Of a stretch of DNA of 64,000 nt, positions 12,002 to 23,345 are shown one piece after another. The notes beneath the pieces are model-generated. The model ran no database searches, was not told the DNA's origin, and saw only the letters and a program-made list of their open reading frames with translations. The stretch is taken from contig NC_065541.1 in the NCBI RefSeq assembly GCF_932294415.1, positions 53,670,290 to 53,734,289 on the forward strand. Reading direction: 5' to 3'. How positions within the stretch are numbered: position 1 is the stretch's first letter; each line of letters opens with the position of its first letter. This DNA comes from Quercus robur (Eukaryota > Streptophyta > Magnoliopsida > Fagales > Fagaceae). Made by a program: the position numbers and the translations under genes.

Positions 12002-12950
12002 GAAGTGCTAGCCTTGATGAGTGTTACTATGGACGAGCTTAGAGCCTGTTTGTCTACTTATGTTCTACTTATGTTTAATAATGCTGCTACTTTATTATTT
12101 ATGTTGTGGTTATGAACAAAGTTATGGATTTGTTTGTACTTATTAAACTCCCTGGAAGGCATTTGCTTCTAAGTATATGCCTCGTTTGTGAACAATATTT
12201 ATAACATGCACATAATGTTGTGTGAATCCTAGTTTCTATGCTATTTTTCGTTCAAATTAGTTCATAAGAAGGCTAAGAGCCCAAGATGAGTAAATTCTCT
12301 GGACATGGAGATGTAACATCTGTAAACTCTCCTAACGAAGGTATACTCGTCCACATCATGGACGAATAGAAGCCTTAAACTTGGAGTGAAAATGTCCAAA
12401 TAATGGACAAGGTAAAGCCCATAATACCTTAGTCCAATACATGGATGAGGAGAAAATTGAGCAAGCGCTCAATCTATGGACGAGAGAAAAGTTGGGCCTT
12501 CATGAAACGTGAAAAATCAGCTAAGTCTAAGGACGAGTAATGCTAGTAATTATTATTTCACAAACGAATTACACTTGGTGAAATTCAAAATAATATAAAT
12601 GAATAATGGACGAGCTGAGCTTGAAGTCTATTGTTTATAAAGATAAAGCTGATAAAAGAAAAATAACATTCATTCAGATTGTTCAAGGGCGGACAACCAA
12701 CGTCCAAACACCCTTACGAAAGTAAAGTCAACTGTTGATAGCTCGTCCTAAAACTATGGACGAGCTTAGTATACTTGAGTTACATTAAAAGGTCCAAAGA
12801 CCAAGGACCAAACAAAACTCAAAAGAAAAATATATATAAGAATACAAAGGTAACCAAAATATTAAAAGCTCGTCTTCAGGCAGGTGGGGCATCGGTATTT
12901 TGGTCGTCCTGATGTGGCTGAGTAGTAGCGTCGTCCTCTATATTGACGTC
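12002..12950. other. Non-coding spacer of the Tat-type element
   Basis: This stretch between integrase and the antisense ORFs has no credible coding region. It is rich in short GGACGAG and CTCGTCC words, which also occur in the LTRs and in the antisense ORF region. Confidence 0.5.
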
Positions 12951-12962
12951 TTCTGAACTCGT

Positions 12963-13568
12963 CTAGAGGAGGGAGCTTGTAGGAGCACCACTAAGATTGA
13001 GCTTGATAGAACTGAAGTCAATGTCAGGGAAGTTCTCCATGGCGTCCATCCTGAAGTCCTCAAACCCAACTGCATAGTTGGTATCCAGTAAGTCCGTAAA
13101 CTGCTTGGACACCTTAAACTCCGCAACTGTGTCATCCTTGGCTTTCTTAAGAAGAGCAGTCAGCTCGTCATTCCTCTTCTGAAAGTGGTTAAGACGAGTG
13201 TCCTTCTCTACGATATCAGTTTTCAGCTCTTCAATTTGGTTCTGCAGCTCCTTTACCTCTTCCTTGGCCTTCGTAGCTATCTCAGCCCACCGTTTACTCT
13301 CGTCTTTCACCTCCTTAATCCTCCTCTCTAGCAAGACCCTCGTCTTGTCCAAATCAGTTGCTTGCCTAAACGCGGTGATGAACTTGGACATTGCCTGAGT
13401 CAAAGTTTTGTTAGAGCAAAAATACACGTCTACCTTGCTAACAAGACGAGACATATAAAAAAAAGGGAAAAGAAAAAGCATGCATACCTTGAAAAGGTCA
13501 TGAACACCAGAATGCTCAAAGTCCTTTAATGACATGTTGTAGCAAGTCGTCACGTCCGCATCTGTCAC
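12963..13568 (-). pseudogene. Antisense ORF of the Tat-type element: coiled-coil protein
   Basis: About 200 residues read on the strand opposite to gag-pol. A central stretch of roughly 90 residues rich in K, E, L and R (for example RRIKEVKDESKRWAEIATKA) is a likely coiled coil, followed by an acidic tail. Extra antisense ORFs between integrase and the 3' LTR are known in Tat-lineage elements; their function is not established. It may be a downstream exon of the same antisense unit as 14302-15069. Confidence 0.5.
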
Positions 13569-13591
13569 AGCCGTCCCAAACCTTTCCCAAG

Positions 13592-13844
13592 CTAGATCCT
13601 CATTCCCAATAAGGTTTTGAGGTACCTGTTAGGAAGGCTGAGACGAGGAAGGCGCCTTGGTTGTGGACGGGACCTGCATAGGAGGATCCTTGAGCTCTGG
13701 ATCATCAAGGATCTGAACATCCCCAGGCTCATGGATAGAGATGGACGAAGTGGACTGAATGTTCTTAGGCTTAGATGACCTATGCTTAGCCTTTTTCTCC
13801 TTGCGCCTGCTTGGGAGGTTCCCCAAATCAACCCCTAAGGACAA
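13592..13844 (-). pseudogene. Antisense basic segment between the two larger antisense ORFs
   Basis: A short Lys/Arg- and Ser-rich reading (for example RRKEKKAKHRSSKPKN) lies between the globular and coiled-coil antisense ORFs on the same strand. It could be a nuclear-targeting linker exon, but two overlapping frames are open here and I cannot choose between them. Confidence 0.3.
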
Positions 13845-14301
13845 GCGCTTTCTTTTCTCACCTGCTAATGGATGAGGTTGGGACGGTAACTCCTACCCAG
13901 CTGCCTCGTTCACCACTTCTTTACCCTTGTTCTCCTTTATTGTAGCCATTCCTGAAAAGAAAGATGTCAAAAAAAAAAAAAAAGAGGGAGGGACAACAAG
14001 AAAACTTACGTCTACGGACGATGGCTTCAACGGACGGTTTAGGACCTAAGCCCTAGATGGCAAGACGTTGGAGACTTACTAGAGAATGAAAAGCACTGTT
14101 AGTGTATAGATGAGCCTTCTGAATTCACTCAATGTAAAACCTGCTTAAATGAGGTCGTCTAGCACCTATAAAAAAAGAGAGAAGGAAAATTATTAGGTAA
14201 CTACCTACAAGAATAAATATAATAAATAACAAAGTCACAGCTATAAGCATACCTTCAGGACGAAGGTTCCCTACCTCTCCTATGTAGGGAGGAAATGGGT
14301 C

Positions 14302-15069
14302 TTAGGCAACCTCAAGGCGTCCAGCCCAAAAACCTGAGACGAAGAAGAACTCCGTCTTCCAGTTCCTATCTGAGGTAACTATGGACTTAATTAATCTATA
14401 ATCTTTCCCTCTGGCTGTAAATTGATAGAAGCCAAGGGATTGATTAATTTCGGAGGGCTTATAACAGTAGAGGAACTCGTCCACGGTAAGAGGACGATTC
14501 CCCTCAAACACCTCCCTCCACAAAACTTGCATAGAGACGATTAACCTCCATGCATTGGGATTGAATTGACAGACACCTAAACCTAACTTAGTAAGTAGTT
14601 CTCTAGCAAAAGCATTTAAAGATAACCTAAGTCCACCTAAAAGATAGGCTTTATAGATACCTATCCCAAAATGTGGCTGACAGCACCACTCCCCACGAAT
14701 CGCTAACCTAGGTTTAAGGTCATCTGGGATTTGATACCATTTCTTAAGTAAATCCAATCTCCTATCGTCCGTCTTGGAAGCTACTCCTATAGCACAACTA
14801 TACACTACCTCAACCTCGTCCTGACCTGTGGACGAGGGAGCACTCGTACCAGCCTTGGATCCAAACTTAGTCCTCGTCCTAAGTCCTTTCAGGAGAACCT
14901 CTAAAGGAACCCCAGGAACACCGGACTTGTACTCGTCCGTGGTGTTTCCTCCACTACTACTATTGCTATTACTACTATCACTAAAGCCACTAAAACTACT
15001 AGGATCATGATATTCGTCTATGGCCTTATCCACCCTATTGCTAGACGTGGAAAGAACGGTCTCAAACAT
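14302..15069 (-). pseudogene. Antisense ORF of the Tat-type element: globular protein of unknown role
   Basis: About 255 residues on the strand opposite to gag-pol. A Ser/Asn-rich N-terminal part is followed by a region rich in W and aromatic residues (IRGEWCCQPHFGIGIYKAYL and NAWRLIVSMQVLWREVF), typical of proteins often labelled 'putative plant transposon protein' and encoded by such antisense ORFs. It starts about 370 bp inside the 3' LTR, so its transcript could begin near or in that LTR. Function unknown. Confidence 0.55.
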
Positions 15070-15418
15070 TTTTAAGAAAACTTAAAATCTGAGGACGAGA
15101 ATGAAAAAAGTACCTGAATCTAGACAAGGAAACTAAGGACGAGAGGACATTTCTAGACGAGACACTAAGACGAGGAAGCTAAAGGAAGGAAATTTCAGAA
15201 ATGTGAAGGATACCGGAGGAATTCTACTATTTATAGGCCGTAAGCTTAGGTATCTGAAACGACACAACCAATCAAAAAGTGACACGTGGCATGCTCCTCG
15301 AAAAAAATAACTCGACGCGACTGGTTACCAATGAGATTGTGACACATGGCACACCTAATTGTTGACATTAAATACACATTATGAGAATAACATTAAACTT
15401 ATCCTAGAGACGACCCAT

Positions 15419-15436
15419 GGACAAGGGGGCAATTAA
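15419..15436 (+). promoter_or_regulatory. Polypurine tract
   Basis: GGACAAGGGGGCAATTAA lies immediately before the 3' LTR. A G-rich purine run in this place primes second-strand synthesis in LTR elements. Confidence 0.7.
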
Positions 15437-15963
15437 TGGTGTCTAAAAATGAGCCAACTCCATACTCGTCCATAGTGGTCGTCCAGAGAAGGAATAACAG
15501 AAAACGAGCTACTCGTCCTTGACACGCTCGTCCATAAAGGTTTTTGGATGAGTTCATCACGCCAACTCTACAGCTTTTGGATGACCTTCCGTCCATCATT
15601 GCTTATGACGAGCTCAACGACGGTTATAGAAAATAGGAGCATAAAATATAACCTCCATGGCAGTTATGGAGGTGTACTCTAAACTTTCCGGACTCCGTAA
15701 AGGTAAGGGAAGTTATTAAATAGATAATCATTTCCTAAACCTATAAAAAAACGAATCTCTGACAAACAAAGGTAAGTTTTTTCCCAGACACAATCCCCAT
15801 AAGTTTGGAATTCCCTATTTCGAAATAAAAGACTAACTTTATCATCGAAGGGTTTGTGGCCGGTCAACCCTGGTCTTCTCTGATCTTTCGTTTCTTCTTT
15901 TCCAGGCCCTTAAAATCATCGAAATCCGTACCATCTAGCCTACTGATTTTCTGAGTGATATCA
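15437..15963 (+). repeat. 3' LTR of the Tat-type element
   Basis: 527 bp, TGGTGTCTAAAAATGAG to GAGTGATATCA, aligned to the 5' LTR without gaps and with about 31 differences by eye. The flank after it does not repeat the five bases before the 5' LTR. Confidence 0.9.
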
Positions 15964-16761
15964 CATTTCAGTCTTCTAAGTTTTAGATTTATTTAATTAA
16001 GGCCTTTTCGTTAACTTTTGTTAAAATTTTTGGAAAAAAAATCTGGAAAATGTTTTTCAATCATTAATTGAATTTTTTTTTAATTTAAAAAATTTGAAGA
16101 AAAATTTATAAAATTGAAAAAATAACCACAACATATAACAAAAGTTGATAGAAAAAATTTAATTGAATAAACTTGAAAGTTAGAGGACTGAAATGAAATC
16201 TGAAGAAACTTAAAGGGTCAGTTTTGCATTTTACCATATATATTAATACATAAAGCTCAGAGAAAGTTTAATTAGAATTTGAAATTAGAATCCAACTTTG
16301 CGCCATGTGTCTAATTTATGTAGGGATCACATCATAATTATCCACTTAAGTTTTTTAATCTTTGTTCCAAGTGAGTTAATGAGTGCAAAATACTAAGAAT
16401 CTAATATTAATGAACTATAAAATTAAAAAAAAAAAAAAAATCACCTATACTCAATACAAATCATCACACATCAAAGATCACCACACATTCTATCTTATTA
16501 AAAAAAAAAATATCATAAGTAGTATTAAATTTGGGTAAGACTTTTAATATATGACTAATTACATTTACTTTAAAAAAAAAAATTTGATTAATTATTTATA
16601 TTTTTATGATATAAATTGTGTTTAATTTTAAATGTATTCATACATATGCACATGCTACACGCTATTTTTTATTATAATAATTTGACTAATTATATATTTT
16701 TATAATAAAAATTGTGTTTAATTTTAAATGCATCTATGCGTTTGCATGGATTACATACTAG

Positions 16762-16850
16762 TTTCACATAATATATCCTACTCTTTTTCTCTCTCTCTCT
16801 CTCTCCATGTCATGTGATGTGATTTTAAAAAAAAAAAAAAAAACATTGTC
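16762..16850. repeat. Tandem array, middle part (units 2b and 3a)
   Basis: TTTCACATAATATATCCTAC, a CT run and CCATGTCATGTGATGTGATT, then an A run and CATTGTC. It continues unit 2 from 1493 and is cut by the LINE at 16851. Confidence 0.75.
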
Positions 16851-16932
16851 TTTTTTTTTTTGGTAAGAAAGGGAAGATAATTTAATTAACTACTAATAAG
16901 TCTGTTACAAAAAAAGCCAGCCTCATCAAGAG

Positions 16933-19900
16933 CTAGCAATCTGACCACCACAAGCGGAGGTTCAACAAAACAACAAAAGAGGAAACAACACTTGATCCCA
17001 ATCTAGCTAGTGCGTCTGCACATTGATTGGCTTCCCGATACACATGCTGTATCCGTTTGTTAGGGATTGTTCTGTACAGGCTCCTGCAATCAGACAGTAA
17101 AGGTTCCATTAACAAATTTGGCTTATCACTAGATAACATATGAACAACACTTGAAGCATCTAGCTCAACAATCAAGTTACAAAGCCCAAATTCCTTAGCA
17201 ATGGTGAGGCCATCTCTGAGAGCCCATAATTCTGCAATAAAGCTATTAGTAGTCCCCAAAGCTCGGTTGTATCCTTTGATCTAGTGACCAAGGTGATCTT
17301 GAATCACACCTCCCTTACCTACTCTGCCAGGATTGCCTAAGGCAGAGCCATCCATGTTGAGTTTCGCCCACCCAAGAGGAGGTTTCTGCCAAGCTACGAG
17401 AACACAGATTTTGGATGGATGGATTTTGGTTTTCATACCAATGGAGAAATATTCAGCACTGCTCTGAACACATCTCTTGACAAGGTTCAAGTTGTCCCGC
17501 CTAGTTCTAAAAACAACTTCATTTCTGTGAATCCATATTTGCCAAATGCTCATGATGAAAATAATTTTCCACGGAATGCCCAGGAACTTAGAGCTGACTT
17601 CCATTTTGCAATTCACAAATAGCCACTCCCCTAATGGTTTACCAAAAGAGTCCACAAGACAGAGAGGAAAATCCAATTTTTGCCAAAGTTCCATGGCTAT
17701 CTTACATCCCCGGAGCAATTGATCTATAGATTCAATATCTGCATTACAAATGGGGTAGTAGATACTGAGGTTTAAACCCCTTGAACCCAGGATTGTGCAT
17801 GTGGGGAGGCTGTTGTGAAGACAGAGCCATAAGAAGAATAGAATTTTTGGAGGTGCATCCAACTTCCATATCCACGATACAGTATCAGTCCTTGGGTTCA
17901 ATGGATTTAAATCTCTTGCTAAGAGATAAGTAGACCTTAAAGAGAACCAGCCATCTTTATAAAAAGCCCAGGCAAGGGAGTCTTATGTGTTTGGATCATT
18001 TAAGAATGGAATGGCCTTAATCTCTTCAATAAGGTCATTAGGTAACTCAAAGGAGAGATTATGCAAAAACCAACCAAGAGAGACACTATGGCATTGATGT
18101 ACTGTTAAACATTCTTCATTTCTTGCAAGTGGACCATGGATGTGGCTTCGAAGGGTGCCCTTGGGAAGCTAGAAGTCCTGCCAAAACTTCACAGATTTAC
18201 CATTTCCAATAGTCCATTTGAGGCCTCTCACATAAACCGAACCCCCAACCTTACATGCAGCCCAAATTTTTGAGCAAGGCCTATTCCTGCCCTCCTCAAT
18301 CAACCTATTGGGAGTTAGGTACTTCTTTGACAATAGCTGCGCCCAAGGAGACTCATTCTCATTTGCAATCCTCCAACAAAGTTTTGCAAGTAGGGGAAAA
18401 CCTTACATGCCAGCCTTACATGCCAGCCAACTTATTTTGGACTCTTTCGATCACAAAATTAAAAGCATCACCATTCCTACCTTGGTGTAGTAGGGGAAAA
18501 CCCAAGTATCTTCCCAAATTTTGGGTTGCAACCATTCCAAGCTTTCTGCAGATAGTATTTTTCTTCCTACCAGAAACATTAGGTGAAAAAAGGATCCGCG
18601 ACTTGTTAACATTTATTCTTTGACCAGCCAAATTGCAAAAATTGTCCAAAACTTCCAAGATTGCATCACAGTTCTTGGAGTTTGCCTTGGCAAACAGGAT
18701 CAAATCATCCGCATAAAAGATATAAGAAAAACTCGGACCATTTCTGGATGCCTTGATCTTATCCCATCTCTTTTCCTCGCATAAGGTAGAGATATGAGCT
18801 CCCAAGAATTCCATACAAAGCAAAAATAGGTAGGGGGAGATGGGATCTCCTTGCCTAATACCCCTAGAGGGGTGGAATGAGTCTAGCTTGTTACCATTAA
18901 ACAGAATTGCTGTTGATGTAGACGTCACTCAGCTCATAATCAGGTTGACAATGTTTGGGGGGAAGCCAAAATGATCCAAGACCATTTTTATGAAGCTCCA
19001 TTCCAATCTGTCATATGCCTTTTCAAGATCAATTTTTACTACCATGAACCCCTCCCTCCCTTTTCTATTCTTCAAGGAGTGGATAAGCTCTTCAGCAATG
19101 ATGATATTGTCTGAACCTCTTCTACCAGCAAGGAAGGCAGATTGCATGGGAGAAATTAAGGAAGGGAGAAGGGGCTTCAGTCTGTGGACCAGAATCTTTG
19201 TGACAATCTTGTAGATGGTAGTACAAAGGCTAATGGGTCTATAGTGGCTCACCAGCTCCGGGCCCATCTGCTTTGGTATAAGTGCAATTAAAGTTTGGTT
19301 AAGATAGGCAGGGATTTTTTGGGTAGCAAAGATCTCTTTCACTTCCCTTTTGACCGAGTCTCCCACTAAGAGCCAGAACCTTTGGAAGAATTCGGCATGG
19401 AAGCCATCAATACCAGGTGCTTTAAAAGGTTTCATGGATTTAAGGGCATCCCAGATCTCAACATCAGAGGGAGGTTGGGCTAAAATAAGAGTTTCTTCCT
19501 CAGCCAAAGAAGCACACCAGTTAGAATCCCATGCTGGGCTTAAAGGGCAATAGACTTGCTCAGATTGATATAATTTATGGAAATAGTCCACAAAAATTCT
19601 TTTCACTTCTACAGTATCATGGACCCACTCCCCATGGGCATTTTGAATGCTGGTGATTCTATTCTTACTTCGTCTCACAATGGTAGACAGATGAAAGTAA
19701 GAAGTGTTTCGTTCACCGTTGATAATCCAGTTAGTCCTGGCCTTCATAGCCCATAATTCTTCTTCAAGCTCAAGGATATTATTGTACTCATCAGAGAGTT
19801 GATTCTGGAGATTGATAAGGAAGGTGCAAGGTCTGTTGGCCATAGCTTTCTGGATTCCCACCAACCTAGCCATAAGTCTCTTCTTCTTGGCAAAAACATT

Positions 19901-20775
19901 ACCAAAAACTTCTCTATTCCAATCCTTGGCTTTAGAAACAAACACAGAGATGGCATCAGCCAAATTGACCTGTTGCCCCGACCAAGCATCTCTTACAATA
20001 CCCGGAAAATCATTGTGGCTAAGCCATATAGATTGGAATTTGAAAGGCCTATTTAGTTCCTCTCTCACGGAAGGCTTCAGCTTAAGCAGCAAGGGGTAAT
20101 GATCTAAATTTACTCTGGCCAAATGTGTGACACTTGCTTCATCAAAAAAGGCCTTCCAGGCCGGGTTGGCCTAACATCTGTCCAGCCTACATTGGATCAA
20201 ATCTTCAACACCCCTCTTATTTGTCCAAGTGAATTTTGGGCCTGAGAACCCAAGGTCAAGCATGTGGCATGTGTCCATACAGTCTTGGATGGCTCTAACC
20301 CGTCTCTGGCTAATGTGGTTGCCACTAAATTTCTCTTCCTCAGTTATAACTTCATTAAAGTCACCCATAAGTGCCCAAGGACGGTCATGCATATAAGCTA
20401 ACATTTTAAGATTTTCCCAAAGAATGCATCTCTCCTCAAACCTAGGACTAGCATAAATAGCACTAATAAGCCAGTTAAAAGTTTGACATCTTACCCGGAC
20501 AATGGCATGGATTTCTTGTTCTGTGGTCGCCAACTCCTCCACCTGCACCAAATCAGAACGCCATAAAAGCCATATTCCACCAGCAAAGCCAATAGTGTCA
20601 GTGACCACCGCACCATCAAAAGGAAGGGTCTCAATAATTTCATTGGCTCTCGCACCACTTAGCCTAGTTTCCGTAATGACCATGATAATGAGGTTATGCC
20701 AATCAACTAAATCCATCACCGTTTCCTAAAGAGCGGTTTCATTGCGCCTCTGCAATTCCAGACCAAAACATTCAT
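16933..20775 (-). pseudogene. LINE ORF2 (endonuclease, reverse transcriptase, zf-RVT, RNase H), decayed
   Basis: It starts MNVLVWNCRGA at 20775. Endonuclease motifs are TETRLSG, MGDFNEV and LDHYPLLL. RT motifs are KAPGIDGFHAEFF, VVKIDLEKAYDRLEW, GIRQGDPISPYLFLLCME and FYADDLILF. The zf-RVT region is at 17900-17700 and RNase H at 17360-16940 (MDGSALGNPGRVG, ELWALRDGL). Damage: a one-base frameshift near 20720, Trp to stop at 20171-20173, a stop near 18927, Trp to stop near 17280, and a missing segment near 18400-18430, where RT thumb sequence (KLAG) runs directly into the zf-RVT approach (LLAKLCWR homologue). Confidence 0.85.
18404..18429. repeat. 13-bp tandem duplication at a LINE internal deletion junction
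   Basis: CTTACATGCCAGC occurs twice in a row. It lies exactly where about 70-80 residues normally present between the RT thumb and zf-RVT region are missing. This looks like filler or slippage at a deletion junction. Confidence 0.55.
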
Positions 20776-21770
20776 TTTTGGATATAGGTGGGTAGCAGTT
20801 TCAGAATGAGACTCAAAGGAGCTATCCGCTGTGTCCCTCAACCTCCATGCTTCCATCAGTTCCCTCTTCCCCTTCATGCTTCCTCGAAAAAGAGTGATTG
20901 AGTGTTTGATTATCCACATCCTCGCCTGGGTTGCTTTGATGAGAATGGTGACTTTCATCTCTGGCTCCGCAAACTGAAGTAGTTTCACTTGATGAAGGTT
21001 GCCCCACATCATGCTTTCCACAGGTATTTCCTGAAGAAACTTTCTCACCGTTATCTCCAAGTGAATCCCCTCTATCTCTGCTTCTGAGAGCAATTTTTCC
21101 GAAGGGTGCACATTTGATCTTGTTGCAAATGGATCCGAGCTAATCTGAGGAGAGATTTGGACTGCAGGTCGGTCGGAGAGGAACCTCCACCATGGGTTTG
21201 GTGTGAGGGCCCAGGCTTCGTCTTTCATGGGCAGGTACCCCAGCCTCTTGCTCACCTCTGTGAGAGGGAACAAATTCTTCCAAGCTAACATCAACTCCAA
21301 GTCAAACCAACCCCATATCTCCGTCTAGTCCTGCCTGATCCATTTGATCGTTTCCTCCCCCATCGGAATAACTTTGCCTTGATAGAAAATTGCCCAGCTA
21401 TTTGTGGTCGTCATTTTTGTGAACTCTCATAGCAGTATCTCTTATCTTTGGTTTAAGTAAAGAAACCTTAGACGGTGCACTCGCTGGGCTAGAAAAAATT
21501 AGAGGTATTGGGCTCGGCCCAGGTGCACCCTCATAAGATTGGCTCTCTCCAAAGGAAAAAATGGGTTCGTAGTTGCTTGTCCCCACCTCATATCGTTGGG
21601 ATTGAACCAAATGCCTTCCCTGTTTAGTTGCCTTCGCGCGCGATTTCACAGTCAATGAGTCAGATTTCACATCCATCCTTTCTTGGGACTGGCCTAGCAG
21701 TCTTATCAACCATTCTCTGTGACCCCAATGAAGCCGGAGATGGAACTTTTCTCTTGCCATCTTTTTTGCT

Positions 21771-22850
21771 TCACTCATCCACTCTAGGTGACCTTTTACC
21801 ACCTTGCCCCTGAGAGGCATCAGACATTTGACTCATTGTCTGAGTTTGGTTACTTATCTTAGCCTTGCTCATCGGCTTCCGTCTTGTGACCACCATCCAG
21901 TCGCCATATTCCTTTGATTTTTCATCCACCTTGCTGCTAGCCTCATTGTTTTCTCTCTGTGGTAACGGGGATTCCTTTTGGCTTAGAGTTGTCTCCTTAT
22001 GTATATCCTTAATGGTATATGGACATTCCTCCATCCTATGCCCAATCCTACCACAGGAGAAGCAGATAGAGTTAATCCCTTCATATAAAATAGTTTGGGT
22101 CCGCTTACCAATGGTTAGAGATTTTGCCAAAGGTTTGTCTAAATTGACTTGTAAGCATATGCGAGCAAAACGTCCCCTAATTCCACTCGCTGTGTGTGCG
22201 TCAATGCAAAGCACAGGCCCTATCGCTTGCCCGATTCTCCGGAGAACAGCAGGGTCATAATATTCAATAGGCAATTCAGGTAGGCGCACCCAAACTGCTA
22301 CAGATGAAAACGTAGCTTCTGAGGCACGAAACTCTGGTTCCCATTGTCTAATAGCAAGAAATTGCTGTCCAATAAACCATGGCCCTCCTTTGAGTACCCT
22401 GTTTACATCCTCTTCCAAGTCAAATTTGATTAAAAAATAATCTGAACCCAGATCAATACAATCCATCTTTCCACACGGATTCCACAGGCTTCGGATTTTG
22501 GGGTATAAATAATTATACCCTACCTTTCTCCCAAAAGCCTTAATGATTAAAGCCTTTCTCCAAACCGCCCTTATACGTGCTATTTCTTCTCTAGACAAGC
22601 ATACCACCAAATTTCCTTTAGTACCATCCCCAGTCTCTGAGTCTGATTGAACATCTTCATCTATGTCATTGGACAACCCAAAAGCCCCTGGGATCTCCCC
22701 AATGAGTTTGTCTTTATAGCTTGTAGTGTTCTTAAAAGGGTTCTCTTGATTTTCCTCAGTTTCTACGTGACTTTCTTTGAACTTTTTTGTGTTGCGGGTT
22801 AAAGCATCCTCTTCTTCCTCGGTGCACTTCAGAGTTTCTCTCTCCATCAT
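21771..22850 (-). pseudogene. LINE ORF1 protein (DUF4283 and CCHC zinc knuckle)
   Basis: 359 codons from MMERETLKCTEEEEDAL. The N-terminal third is acidic; a DUF4283 region follows (YPKIRSLWNPCGKMDCIDLG and GGPWFIGQQFLAIRQWEPEF), then a zinc knuckle CFSCGRIGHRMEEC near residue 270. This is the RNA-binding particle protein of plant L1 elements. Reading continues past 21771 only in other frames (21398-21820, 20790-21300), so the C-terminal tail is probably frameshifted. Confidence 0.8.
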
Positions 22851-22880
22851 ACTTTGAGAATTGTCCTAGCCGACTAGTAG

Positions 22881-23132
22881 TGTCTACCTTTTCTTGTCCT
22901 ACAATGGTTTTAATAATATTAATTCAATCAAAATTATCGAGTTGTATAACATTATTTAAAGTTTCATATAATATATTCTTCTCTCTCTCTCTCTCTCTCT
23001 CCACGTGATATGATTTTTTTTAAAATACGTTGTCAACCTACCTTTTCCTGTCTTACAATGGTTTTAATAATATTAATTCAATCAAAATTATTGAGTCGTA
23101 TAACATTACTTAAAGTTTCACATAATATATCC

Positions 23133-23212
<80 letters not shown>

Positions 23213-23345
23213 GTTATGTGATTTAAAAAAAAAAATACATTGCCAATCTACCTTTTCTTGTCTTACAATGGTTTTAATAATATTAATTCAATCAAAATTA
23301 TTGAGTTGTGTAACATTATTTAAAGTTTCACATAATATATCCTAT
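22881..23345. repeat. Tandem array, right part (units 3b, 4 and 5)
   Basis: Three further passes of TACAATGGTTTTAATAATAT, ATTGAGTCGTATAACATTA, TTTCACATAATATATCC and the CT run. The CT run of unit 5 is about 80 bp (23134-23208). Together with the two left parts the array has about five units of 150-200 bp, the difference being mostly CT run length. Confidence 0.75.

Larger units (their letters stand above)
1607..15963 (+). mobile_element. Ty3/gypsy LTR retrotransposon, Tat-type, broken fossil
   Basis: Two LTRs of equal length (527 bp) begin TG and end CA. Between them come gag, protease, reverse transcriptase, RNase H, a second archaeal-type RNase H and integrase, then a long 3' spacer with antisense ORFs. 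Gag-Pol order with integrase last is Ty3/gypsy; a second RNase H and antisense extra ORFs are features of the Tat lineage. The copy is broken, with about eight interruptions of the coding region plus a 4.56 kb hAT insertion in pol. By eye the LTRs differ at about 31 of 527 sites (about 6 percent), mostly transitions, implying an age of a few million years or more depending on the rate used. No clear 5-bp target duplication is seen. Confidence 0.9.
1529..16235. mobile_element. Fold-back (long terminal inverted repeat) element split by an LTR element
   Basis: The left arm at 1529-1606 (ACTGATCCTCTAACTT and TTCAGATTTCATTTCA) is the reverse complement of 16150-16235 over about 75 bp with few mismatches. 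The 10-mer ATATATATTA flanks both ends (1519-1528 and 16236-16245), fitting a 9-10 bp target duplication of MULE type, although the site is a TA repeat. The right arm also carries a short direct copy of the arm motif just after the 3' LTR. There is no coding capacity of its own. Confidence 0.55.
1494..16761 (+). mobile_element. Helitron-like non-autonomous element, interrupted by a fold-back element
   Basis: The left end is TCTACATATATAT at 1494. The right end is CTAG at 16758-16761, preceded by a 6-bp stem hairpin (CTATGC, loop GTTT, GCATGG) about 10 bases upstream. TC at the start and hairpin plus CTRR at the end are the Helitron hallmarks. Its own sequence is only 1494-1528 and 16246-16761; the rest is younger inserts. 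The body, including TTTGCGCCATGTGTCT, matches the copy at 38759-39191, which supports one family. Flanking bases are G and T rather than the usual A and T. Confidence 0.55.
16851..22880 (-). mobile_element. L1-type LINE, near full length, minus strand
   Basis: About 6.0 kb with the 3' end at the left (poly-T run 16851-16861) and the 5' end near 22880. It has ORF1 (DUF4283 plus CCHC knuckle), ORF2 (endonuclease, reverse transcriptase, zf-RVT) and a C-terminal RNase H domain, the standard plant L1 layout. It split a unit of the (CT)n tandem array: the array reads CATTGTC before it and TGTCTACC after it, so the target duplication is short (TGTCT) or eroded. It is inactive, with stops, frameshifts and an internal deletion. 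Confidence 0.88.

Noticed and set aside
1177-23345. Regular CT-run array as a CRISPR-like repeat
   Set aside because: Units are long, AT-rich and nearly identical throughout, with no spacer structure; this is a plant nuclear tandem repeat.
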